Source: Melanocharis versteri
Lineage: Eukaryota; Chordata; Aves; Passeriformes; Melanocharitidae
Length of the DNA stretch: 64,000 bases
NCBI GenBank assembly: GCA_013397845.1
Contig: VZTG01010146.1
Location: forward strand, 124,001-188,000
Direction of reading: 5' to 3'
Within the stretch, counting starts at the first letter, position 1. Each line of letters begins with the position of its first letter. Shown here piece after piece: positions 50,573 through 61,284 of the stretch. A model generated the notes under the pieces. The model was not told where the DNA came from, did no database searches, and saw nothing but the letters and a program-made list of their open reading frames with translations. Position numbers and translations under genes: made by a program.

Positions 50573-50640
50573 AGAATCACACACAGAGAATATTCTGAAT
50601 TGGAAGGGACCCACAAGGATCATCAAGTCCAACTCTTAAG
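50573..50640 (-). mobile_element. CR1 LINE 3' end fragment, antisense
   Basis: The + strand text 'agaatattctgaattggaag' followed by 'ggacccacaaggatcatcaa' and 'gtccaactc' is the reverse complement of the conserved CR1 3' end. The degenerate terminal repeats (AGAATCACACACAGAGAAT) lie on its left, as expected for an element inserted on the - strand. Only the last 70 bases or so are recognisable. Confidence 0.92.
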
Positions 50641-53600
50641 AGAATGGGTTTATTCTATGGCACTACACAGCTTAGTTTTTGTGGGAAGGGATACTTTAAA
50701 AACACCAAACAGCAGCAAGAGAGTGGTTTAGATATGTGGGGGTATAAAACTGGCAGGAGACACCTGAGCTGCAATTTTTTGTTTTACTTCAATCACTTTT
50801 TCTTTCATTAGTGGGTACAAAACTGGCTCTTGTTAATTCTGGACAGAAAAGTGCTGAGTGGCCTGGTGTGGTGACTGCTTTTGGCAGCATGCAAAGCTTA
50901 CAGTGCAAGTAACTTTGCTGTTTGAGCTGCTTGTGTACTGCGCTCTCCCCATCTTCATGAACTGGTGTCTTGGATCTCTGCTTGTTTAGGGATCACTGTG
51001 CTGCACTCCATTTCATAACATGTGCTGTCAGGATCATCTGTCTGTGTGAATCCAGTCGAAGATGTTTCTTCAAAACATTAAGTCCTCATGAAGAAACAAA
51101 CCTTTTGGATTAGACCCCTTTTAGAATGAACAGGATCAGCTGTGAATATATCAGCTGCAAGATGAACCCTGAAGTCATGTGCTGCATGTTTCAGGCAGAA
51201 TTCAAGTTTAGTTGTGTGTGGGGTAAAAAAAAGAAGCAAGAACCATTTTCAGTTTTCTGACCGCAAAGATAACCTCACACTAAGGGTCAAAACCATACTC
51301 ATTAATCCATGTTATGTGCTTGAGTCATTGTTCTTGATTTTAAAATATCTTCTGAATCATCAGCTCTAATGGAAATGATTGGGTATTGAGAATTTCCAGA
51401 TGTACTCAGCAATGATGATGATAGGTCAGATATTCCTTAAGGAAAAAATAGCCTATTTTTGCTGTTTTTGACTGTGAAATTACAAATTTCTTTTTAAACA
51501 GGGTGAGTGCAGGTGTGAAATGTTACCATATGATTACTGATAAAAACATTTCTGTTAATATTGAGGTCAGGATCACAAAATACTTTCTACTTGGGAGTAA
51601 CTCACAGTTTCTGAGGTTGTTCTAAAACCAGTGTGTTTTGACCTCATGAGCTCTTTAAGCCCAATGACTCTCAGTTTTGAGTTAGCAAGAGATAGGAAAT
51701 TATTTCCTTGTGTAAAAAAGGAAACTGGATCCTGCAAGCAATGCATTTTGAGGTGTTAAAATAATTTCTTAAAAGCAGTAGTTTGTGATTGAGCAGGTCT
51801 CTATCTCTCAACTGCTACTTTTGTGTGAAGAGAGCTTATTTTAGGTTGCTTTCACTTCTGTATCCCTGGCCAAATCCCTGTGCTGAAGAAATGCAGGAAG
51901 CATATTGTGGTGCTGAATTTCCCAATAAACTTCTGGACCTTTTTACTGGCCTTTCAAATCATAGCAAAACTGTAGCAGGGCAGCTCTAATTTGTTCTTCA
52001 GCGTTTTACATTTATTAATACTAGATTATATGTACATATTTTTAGAAGTAATGTGCACTCAGCTGCCGAAGTAGCCTGTTGTTTTTAGAAATACCAGAAA
52101 TGAGTACTAAATGCCACAATATACCAATTCTTAATATGTTTTTTCTTATGCGTAACTTACTGAAATAAATATTTCATAATCTTTGGATCTTAAACTACAT
52201 CTTCTTTTTTTTTTTTAAAGAGATATTGATGCGTTTTGCATATATGTGAAAAGAGATACAACACATTGTAAACAGTCTTCATTAAACTTCATTACAGTCT
52301 GTATCGGTTGGGGTGTCAAGTGATAGAAAAATGAATTTTGTTTGAACTGATTTTAGTTCACTTATGAAATTCCTCCTGTGGTAAGCAAGTGAGTGTCTAG
52401 GAACTTATTTTTGCAGAGCAAGTGGGAATCTGTTAGAAATTATCTCTAGATAAGGTGCACGAGCTGTGTAATGAAATGCTTTCAATACCAGACAACATTT
52501 GTTTTTAATATAAAACTAGTTGGACATGAGAACTGTCTCCCTAAAGTAGTTCTTGGACAGGTGATTTCCTGCCAGTAAAAATGGTTTCTATATTTTTATT
52601 GAATTATTTTCCAATTCCTGCAAACTAGTTATTCCCAGGTATGAAAATCAATTCTGACATTTCCATTTTTAACATTTACCTTAATGTCTATTTCATGAAG
52701 AGAAAAGTAGAAAATTGTGCTTGCACATCTCTAAAAGCTCTAAAAGCCTACCTGGATGTGGCGAGTAGTGGATGCTTAGGAAAATAGATGAGGAGCAAGA
52801 CAAGTGTGGCTTTGCTTTGGCCTAACAGCTTCTGGCAAGCAGGGGGAGATGGCAGGCACACCGCTCTTTTGGATAGCCACCAGTAGACATGCTATTCATA
52901 AAGTTGTCTTTCCCTTTTTATAATGCATGTCAATATTCATTTTCCACAAAGTTCTTTGGCAATGAGTTTCACTATGGAGTGTGGGTGATGGGTGATGAAA
53001 TCATATTTCTATTTATTTACTTGTCCTTGAGTGCTCTGTATCTTATGCTGAAGAATGAAAGGCTCTGCTCACTTTCTCTGCACTATTCATGGATTTGTAG
53101 TCTTCCTTCCTATTCGCTCTTCATTAGTTTTTCTATTAAATATAAGAACATTAATCAGAATAGGAAAAGGAAATGAGAAGACTCATAGCATGCATTTTAG
53201 TGTTTTTAGTTTGGAAAAAAAAAAAGAATTTTCTGGTGAGCAGTATAACAAAAAAACCCACAGCTGACCCTAAAGTTTATTTCTGTTGTGTCTAATGAAT
53301 TTCTTCCAATATTAAATTTGACTGATTTGTCTGTAATTGTAGTATTATTGTTTTCTTAGTAATATCTATCACACAGAAATGGTTTGAGAGACTGGTAAAT
53401 TTTGAAAATTGTCTCCTTTCGTGCGAGACAGAGAGTTTACAGTGCTGAAGTTGCCTATTTAGAGTGAAGGCATTTAAAAATCTCCAATAGTTACATAGCC
53501 TACCAGATTGCACTAGAGAAGAATCCTAGGCCAGATCCAAAAATTCCATAATTTCCCCCAGAAGGACACTGAGTTAAAAAATACCAGACTCAAACATATT

Positions 53601-54160
53601 AACTTCTCAGTCCTGCAGGGACTTATCATGAAAAACTTTCAAAAAGTCTTGCTCAGAACTGAACTAACAAACCTTGAAGTGTTGCAAAATTAAGCACAGT
53701 AAAAAGGGCTATTCAGATAAGGACAATATCTTTAATAAATTAGTTTTTTACTTAAATTAATCTCCTGATAGATGTTTTACAAAACTAAAATAAAAGATAA
53801 AAAAATCCTCACCCATAAAACTTTGAGATTTTGTTTTTAAACTTAAATTACAATTTTTCTTCCACAATTAATTTATGGCCTTTCTTAAACCAGGCGACCT
53901 TCATGACAGAAAGGGATGTCTTTTCTCTTACTGAACTAGTACCTTATTCTGGTGACCTAGGCTGAGTTTGTGCTAGCTTCCTGCTATGACATATGTTACA
54001 AATCCACTAGGGTTTCTTGAACACCAGTTACTTTCTAATGGGCTACAAATAACTCTACACAGATAGTCGGACTTTTAGATTTACTTTTTGTATTACAACA
54101 TTCTCTATTTGGATGGTGTGTCCCAGATTATGAATCTTAAATCTTTGTCAACCTGGAGAG
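50641..54160. other. Gene-free stretch
   Basis: I recognise no gene, exon or transposon. A 95-codon open frame at 52889-53176 encodes a Phe/Leu/Ser-rich peptide typical of T-rich DNA, and I treat it as chance. Confidence 0.55.
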
Positions 54161-54164
54161 CCAG

Positions 54165-54235
54165 AACTGTGGTCTAGGTCACTGGCTTAATATTTAATGA
54201 GTGGCAGAGCTCATACTCTGAAGTTAAAGCTTCAG
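54165..54235 (+). mobile_element. Possible ancient MIR-type SINE fragment
   Basis: The run 'aggtcactggcttaatattt' followed by 'aatgagtggcagagctcata' follows the MIR-type order 'ggtcacacagctagtaagtggcagagct'. Only this box is visible, so the call is tentative. Confidence 0.35.
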
Positions 54236-55840
54236 ATGAGGTAGAGACCCACCTTTAAATATGAATGCAAATCAATTAAGTTGGGTTAATCCGTTCGCTT
54301 AGACACAGCATGCCCTGTGTTGTTCTGTCATTATTTCTCCAGCTGGACTCTTCTAGAGAGTCAAACTGGAGTTCCTGGTGCTGGGAAACTTTAAGGAAAT
54401 TGCAGGGATATTCACATTTGTAATCAAACAGCAACTTAAAAAAAAAAATCTGATAATATTTTCCCTAAAATAATTTGGAAACACAATATTTTTCTATTAA
54501 TGGCTGGCTCTTGAAAAGGATCCATTGTCACTATAGACCTGATATACTTAATATGAAGCCCAGAGAAGAGAGAAATGTTGTTTTCAAGTGTATTTGCCTC
54601 CAGCTTTCTTGCCAGAAAGACTGGAAAAAGATCCCCAGCTTCCTGATTCTATCAGACATTCATTATTTTTCTACCAACTAACCTCAAGGGTTCAATGCTG
54701 CGTGTGTGTTGAAATCAACAGAATATTCAATGCTTATTAGAGAGCTGCTGTTTTACATTGTTGTATGAATTAATGTCTGTGCAAATAGTGACTTTGTGTT
54801 TTGAATCCTCATGCAAAAGAACAAAAGAACAGCTTGGCAGATGGGCTTCTCAGGAGGTACATTTGACACATAATCAGTAAAATACAATTCCTTTTATCTC
54901 TGCACATATACAGAAATATAAAACACGATTCTGATAATGTCTCCTCCCTTTCCTCAGCTCAGCAGCTCTGCATTTCAATCCAGTGTCCAACCACACAAGT
55001 GTTGGAATATTTTACTACAGGTTGGCACAGCTATTTTAGTAGATTTTTATACTTGAACTTTGATAATATATAATGATGTTGCCAGAGTGGGTAGGAGCAC
55101 AGGAATGGTTTGCATCTCCAAGTTATTGAATCCAGTTTTCTGCTGCTCCAACAATAATTTAATCTAGTTGTATCTATTTGAAGACATTTTGTTTAATCCC
55201 ACTTCCTGCTTTAGGAAGTTGCCCTGTCAGCTCGATGCTTAAAGGTAAAAGGACTCTGTCTTCCCTGAGTCTGATTAGTGGTTTGACCATAGATGGTAGA
55301 GTGTCATTGATCCTGAGACAGTACTGCAACTCTTTTTTTTTTTTCCCCCAGTTCTTTCTTGGAAATACCTCTCTCACACATTTCACATTTGTCTGTTGTC
55401 ATATCCAAATAATGCTGCTTCACAGCTGCTGTTTCACAGTCCTCAAATGACTATATATTAATCTCAGGTCTTTTTCCTTCTTGTGTAGTTTCAAATATAA
55501 GATTGACCAGCTTTGAATGAATAATGATTTCTTATTCATCCTGAACTGTATAACCCTGCATGTTTTCCTGTTGTATTTAATCCCATATTTCCTTCTCTAG
55601 TGTTCAATGCAATTCAGTTCTTCCTTTATGCCTTTTTGGTATCTTTTTGCATAGGCAAAGTTTCCCTAACACGTCACCACATCTCCTTGGCACATTTCTC
55701 TCTTATTCCTTTTTGTACCAAATACATTAGTGAAATTATGAAATTAGGAGTGATACTCTGAGAATTCTGCTGTATCCTTCTGGCCCTGTACATCTTATTT
55801 TACCTCTATTTCTCACCTCGATTTTAATAATTTCAGTTCC
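54236..55840. other. Gene-free stretch with one POU octamer
   Basis: An exact octamer ATGCAAAT lies at 54265-54272, followed directly by CAATTAAG. No gene or repeat is otherwise recognisable. Confidence 0.5.
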
Positions 55841-55849
55841 TCTGTCTTC

Positions 55850-55980
55850 CCTTATTATTCTAATAATCACTCTGTTTTCCCCTAAGTTAATTATTATGTA
55901 ATCTAATTAATAATCTCCTCTCTCTGGACTTGGCAGGCACTTGACTTCCTGCTTAATTATTAATTATTAATTAATTGATA
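55850..55980. promoter_or_regulatory. Cluster of TAATTA homeodomain-type sites
   Basis: At least six TAATTA/ATTAAT cores occur between 55885 and 55976, ending in a run of overlapping TTAATTATTAATTAATTAA words. This may be a homeodomain-bound regulatory block or merely a short AT microsatellite. The interposed non-repetitive 'ctctctggacttggcaggca' favours a composite element over a pure repeat. Confidence 0.25.
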
Positions 55981-57550
55981 GCTCTACACCATCTCTGATG
56001 AGATGTGAGTTGACTTATCAAAGAAAGTCAATTTTCCACACAAAGCTTTCAGATGAGGATTATGTGATTCATTTCCAATAGATATTTGCTACCTTCTGTT
56101 CATCTATTGAAGACAGCTCATTCAGATCATCACTTCAATACAGGTTTTCCAGATTATGGACAAGCAAGGGGAAATGGAGAGGTGAAAATACTTCTGAAAA
56201 CTGAAGAGACATAAAACTAAATTCACCTGTTTTGTGTATTACTTAGGAATTGCAAACATTACATTTCTCTATTTTTTTCTTTTTTTTTTTTAAGAGGTTT
56301 TTCATGGACATTTATAGAATGATTGTTGTGTTCTTACAGAGTAGAGTCCATTCAAATAGAAATCTACATAAATTTTGCTCATCAAGGTGATACAGTCAGT
56401 GTGTTTTTCTCCTCTGTACTTTCTTTGATTTTAAGACATACCAGCCCAAGTAGCTGTGAAGCGTGCCAGTCCTGAAGGCATCACAAGCACAGGAGTTTTC
56501 TCAGTAACCTTTAAATATAGATGGTATTCCTTAGTTTTGGCTTTTCCTTTTCAATCTGCCTTACTTTTGACTTCTGCATAATTATCCTCACATAAAATAA
56601 TTAGTTGCAGCTAATTACTGATGGATGTACTGATCCCTCCTCATGTATGAAAAAACTTCCTGGCTACTGTAAATCTTCATTGCCAAGGCTAATTCCCTTA
56701 CAAGTATGGAGCTTCTGTTTGGATTAAAGCACTGAGCAAAGATTAAACCCACTTATATTTATTCATTCTTTTGACTTCTATATTCCAATCCAGGAGGCAG
56801 CTTTGGAAGGCTGTGACGATTTTGATAGCCTGCCATTATGTTGTTTTTATCCTCATGTACTTCAATGCTTAATCTGATTATTATTTATATCAAAACCAGT
56901 AAGTGATCGGCTTTGTGTTCATGCTTTTAGGACAGCTTTTACAGCCTGGTAACTCAGTCAGTATTCATGATTTCCCTCTCCAGAACACCTTCTCAAGTGC
57001 TTATTTAAGGAAAATAAATGTGTTGATAATGGTATAATTTCTTCTGAGATAAGAGTTCTGAATATGTATGTTTAATATTTTAAGGTGCTGGACCATGTGG
57101 CTCCCATAACTCAAGGGGATTTAAGACAGCTCTCCAGACGCCTAGCAGGTCTGGAACCTTAGTGAGCATTCTTTGGCTGGCTGTGTTAGGCAACTTATTC
57201 TCTAACGTGTTCTTCATGGTCTTCTTGTGTGTATTACCCCACATTGCACTTTCATTTCTCTTTTTTTTTCCTATATAAGAGTCTGTGCATCACAGTATAT
57301 ACATCTATTGACATAACCATGTCAGCTAAGACTCTGAAATTGTATAATCTCTGGGGCCAACTGGAACTGTTAGTATAAATGTTTTTACAACAACAGAAGA
57401 GAGTTAATTTCACAGGTATGTGGGGCTTGTGCTGTGACACAAAGAAGAGCTTTCTTGGCATAGTTACAGTCATGCTGGATGTGCTGTCTTAGGATAGGGT
57501 ATTGTTGTGATTCCTCACCTATAAATCGCAGTGCAGTCATTGCTCTGATG
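55981..57550. other. Gene-free stretch
   Basis: No gene or repeat is recognised. A T-rich run is present at 56273-56291. Confidence 0.55.
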
Positions 57551-57559
57551 GTTCTGCCC

Positions 57560-57799
57560 AAACCAAACAGGTTGTCTCCATAATCTGTCAGAAATTCCTC
57601 TTTCTGTCAAAACAAAGGCCCAGAGAGTTGAACAAGCCTGGCCCTCTGAAAAACACCATTCTTTTAAAGACTCATTGATAAAGACACTAAATGTGACACA
57701 TCCCAGAATAGATCCCTGTGGCCCTTTGCTTGTCACTGTCCTCCAGTATGACCCATTAGTCACTGCCTCATGAATTCTGCCTTTCCAAATGTACTCCAA
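57560..57799 (-). mobile_element. Decayed LINE (CR1-type) reverse-transcriptase fragment
   Basis: A - strand frame (ORF 57515-57799) encodes, after NGSYWRTVTS, the segment GPQGSILGCVTFSVFINES. This matches the conserved LINE reverse-transcriptase region around the PQGS-LGP-LF-IFIND motif, which sits just upstream of the catalytic YADD/FADD box. The preceding 'NGSY...W.PVTSGVPQGS' arrangement is typical of CR1. Substitutions in invariant positions (GVPQGS to KGPQGS, LGPVLF to LGCVTF) and loss of any recognisable FADD box downstream show that it is long dead. Flanks could not be traced to the element's ends. Confidence 0.75.
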
Positions 57800-60110
57800 A
57801 GTCCATGTGCAGAAAGAACTAAATTCTTGTGTAATTAATTGCAGTGTTTCTGGGAGACCTTGTCCAGTTCAGATATGAAAGTTTAGGCTAATTAATAAAT
57901 GTTAATCCATCATGCATTCCCCATGACAGATGGAAGGGATCAGAATTACACAATTGTGTAGATCTACTATGAAGCTGTTCTGCTGGAATGGGACTTGGTT
58001 CTGAATAATCACTAGTAGCCTCAAGTCTGTAGTGAAAGTTGTCACTTCATAATGTCTTTAATTTTTGCTACTTATCTTAAAGGGGAATGTAGAAAACTAG
58101 ATTTCATCTTCCTTTGGAAATAGTGTGTGTTTATAGCTGAAGGATGTTTCAGAGAAATGGTTGCATTGTTTAGTCATTGGCATACATTAGGCTGTTCTCT
58201 TCAACTTTTGTTTGCCTTTAGGACCTCAAAAGTCTTAATTCTAATCTTTATTCCAAAACATTCTATGAAAAAACAGGAATCCTTTTGATTTCAGCAAGCA
58301 TGTTATTCTTCATTTACTGCACCAATGGATCCATTCTCCCTGTTAATGATTATCGAAGAGTCTATTAAAAAACATCCATCTGTTCTTTCTTGAGATGACT
58401 GACTTCATAACAGCAGTTGTATTTGAAAGCACTGCTTGTGTACCGTATTTACCATTTTGATATTTAATATCACGTGTTGATGTGTGTTATATAACTAAAA
58501 AGCAGGTAATCTGTGTGTTCTTTGCATAAGTTTTAAGAGCATACTATAATGATCACACACTGCATGAAAAAAATCGAAAATTTTTATTGAACTGTAGCAG
58601 TTTGAGATGTGATGCTCAACTGACTCCCATTTTTCAGCCATCCATGGTACCAAAACCACACAAAGCTTTTTGAAAATATGCACATTGACTGCTACTATTC
58701 TCCTTTCTACATATTGTCAAGAATTTTAATTTCAATCTATGATGAATAGTTCATTCAGCTTCTTGTTGGGAGTTGAAGGAAGTTCGTTAGCTGTTCAGAA
58801 AGCAGTGCTCAGTATTATAGGGAATGACAATATAGTGTTGGTGTAATTTTCTAATCCTTTAGCTGTTCCTTGGATATCTTTTTGTATGTACATAAATACT
58901 CCTTTCAGGAAGGAGAATAAAAGGAACTTATGTATGTTCAAGAAAGATGGATTAAGTCTGAGACAGGTGAGAGGAAGGCTACTGGGACAAAAGGAGAGCA
59001 CACCACAAGTAAGGAGGCTGAAGAGTTGCATTAACCTAAAATAAAGGGAGTTTAGAAATTATTTATCTATCCATATGCATACATATAATATATAGGCTTT
59101 GAACAACAGGAGAACTGAGGAAAAACAAGATAAATGAGGGTGTTGGCACTTGAGCACCTACATATTATTCCTGGGTAGCAATACACATTACTTCTGGAAG
59201 ACTCGGGTGTTCCAATCAGAGTGGTAGATCAAACTCATGTTCAGTTAGACAGAACTTCCAAACAGAGTTTGCCATTTTCATATGATGTGGTTGTAAAGTA
59301 GGGGGTTGGACTGTTTGTTCTTTTGCATCCTTATACTTGAAAGTTATAAAGTAAAGAATGTCAAAGGTAGAAAAAGGAACATTCATGATAGCAGGGGAAA
59401 CAATTCAGCTCTCTTCTGTGTTCCATGCATATGCAGAATACATGAGAGAAAAATGAAACAAAACAAAACAGGGAACAGGAAGAAAATCATCTTATTTTCA
59501 AAGACAGTGTCATTGTGTAGACAGATGAGATAAGTATGCTTAGGCAACCATAAATCATCTGGCAGAAATAATTTTTCGGTCTAAACCTCTCTTTTTTGCA
59601 AAATCGTCATGCAGTTTTACCCTGCTATTTATGGAATAATATCTTCCTGTACAGGGCAATAGCTACTTGCCCTATGTGCTTGAACTTCATCCCCAGCTGT
59701 GAGATAATGAAAGGCAATTAGCATATAAGAAGGGGGATGGGGAGCAGCTTCTTAATCTGGGAGTTTGGGGAGGTTGGCACAGCTGAGATTTCCCTACTCC
59801 CACTTGCATCTTGTCCTCAGAAGAGGTAGTTTTCAGTGACTAGACTGGGCAAGTAATGAGGGCACAAAGCGCATTTTTAAAATAGTTGTGTCGTAGACTG
59901 TCAAGATTTTTTTCTAGTCTTGCAAGTGAGGGAAAAGGAAATGAACACAGATGTAGGTATCAGGAATCTTGCTGGAGATAAGAAAAGACATTTTCTAAAA
60001 CCCAGGAAGTTTTGTCCTCCCAGAAAATGGATGCAAATAGACTTTGGTAAAGTGTCCAAGAAGTAGAAGAATAGCAGGCTACATATATTTTGGAAATAAA
60101 CTAGCAATCT
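57800..60110. other. Gene-free stretch
   Basis: No supported gene or recognisable element is present. Confidence 0.55.
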
Positions 60111-60118
60111 AATTCCTA

Positions 60119-60155
60119 TCACACATGCACACACACACGCGCGCACACACACACG
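60119..60155. repeat. CA/CG dinucleotide microsatellite
   Basis: An imperfect run of CA dinucleotides is interrupted by a TG and by CGCGCG. Alternating purine-pyrimidine sequence of this type can adopt Z-DNA and is usually length-polymorphic. Confidence 0.93.
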
Positions 60156-60410
60156 TGTTAACTATGTGCCTCTGAGTGACAAATTTTAGGTCAGTTTGCA
60201 CTTAAGAATGATAATGGAGTATGTCTTATATTTGATGACAAAGATTTTCAAAGCCGCAAAAGGAACCTACATTATTATCACTTCCTGTCAAGAGAATTCG
60301 GTATTCAAATCCCCCGAGAGAGTTCATTTTGATATGACCTAAACTGATAAATGTTTGACATTTTTTTTGTACATCTCCTTTTGAAAATAGTTTAATTTTA
60401 TAGTTTGATA

Positions 60411-60445
60411 TTGGCAGTGTATTGGCAGTAACAACACACTGCCAA
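60411..60445. repeat. Inverted repeat, 10-bp arms
   Basis: TTGGCAGTGT (60411-60420) and ACACTGCCAA (60436-60445) are exact reverse complements around a 15-base loop. TTGGCAGT is also repeated directly at 60422. It is too short for a microRNA precursor and is probably incidental. Confidence 0.8.
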
Positions 60446-61128
60446 CAATTAATTGATTTCCTTCTTTTCTGGCTTTTTCTCTCCCTTTGACTGCATACCC
60501 CATACTACTCAGGGTAAGCCAGTTTTCTGGGCTTCGTTTGATGAGGGAGGCTATCCACTGTGGAATGTGTTTAAAATATGCATTACATTCTTCTTGACAT
60601 GTTAGCTGATAAGTGTTGCTTAAGATCAAAGGTGTCTGATTTAGAAAAAAGTCTTGTTAGTGCCCTTGACTGTGGGTTAATGGTGCTATCAGTTAATGGT
60701 ACTTGTCAGTGAAGGCAGTCAGAAGGATTTGTAAGAGGTGCAACTGACCAAGAATGAAGGCCAGAACAAAAATGTGTGTGGAAATATTTGAAAGAGAAAC
60801 TATGTTTTTGTCATGGGAAAAGAAACAAGCTGTTTAGAATCAAATTGAATAAATCTTCCTTAGTGTCCTGAGAGAGCTTCTAACATGTTTTATTTAGAAA
60901 AATACAACAGGTCTGCTCTTTTCAGTTTTCAGGTATAAAGAAGATTAATAATAGGTAGGATGTTCTGTTATTGAAATGAATCTGGGTATATGGTGAGTAG
61001 GGTTTATGGTCTAAAATAATGGAGATATATTCAGCTGTTTTATTCCTTTAATTGTTGTAGAATATGGAGGGTTCAGCTTGGATAATATGAATCCTGTGAC
61101 ATAACATTTCTCACTGTTCTCCATGCAG
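60446..61128. other. Gene-free stretch before the candidate exon
   Basis: I see no gene or repeat. The last 25 bases form a pyrimidine-rich acceptor ending CCATGCAG at 61128. Confidence 0.5.
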
Positions 61129-61284
61129 AGTATTTGGACATGCTGTCCAATGCGGCAAACTATGGCTGTGAGTCACCTGATGACATGGGCCAGCTCTGTC
61201 CCTGGAGTAACTTTGCTGAAACGAATACAATTAGCTGCTGGGTGAACCTTTCCATTGTGTGCAGCCCATACAATTACTTCAAAG
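61129..61284 (+). CDS. Candidate internal exon encoding a cysteine-containing extracellular segment
   Basis: A well-formed acceptor (pyrimidine-rich, ending CCATGCAG) precedes a 156-bp interval that ends at a plausible donor, AAAG|GTGATA. Only the frame starting at 61131 is open throughout; the other two contain stops. It gives 51 codons with 2 bases left at the 5' side and 1 at the 3' side, so both introns would be phase 1, which is usual for shuffled extracellular modules. The product has four cysteines (residues 13, 23, 36 and 44), two Trp and one N-glycosylation sequon, NLS, at residue 39. Key pieces are NYGCESPDD, LCPWSNFAE and SCWVNLS. The interval is GC-richer than the AT-rich flanks. 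I cannot match it to a family. The C...LC...CW pattern faintly recalls the N-terminal part of receptor activity-modifying proteins or a MAM-type module, but conserved residues are missing for both. It may be a lone exon of a gene with very long introns, a relic exon, or chance. Confidence 0.35.

Noticed and set aside
60411..60445. MicroRNA precursor
   Set aside because: The stem is only 10 bp, far shorter than a pre-miRNA stem of about 30 bp, and I recognise no known mature sequence.
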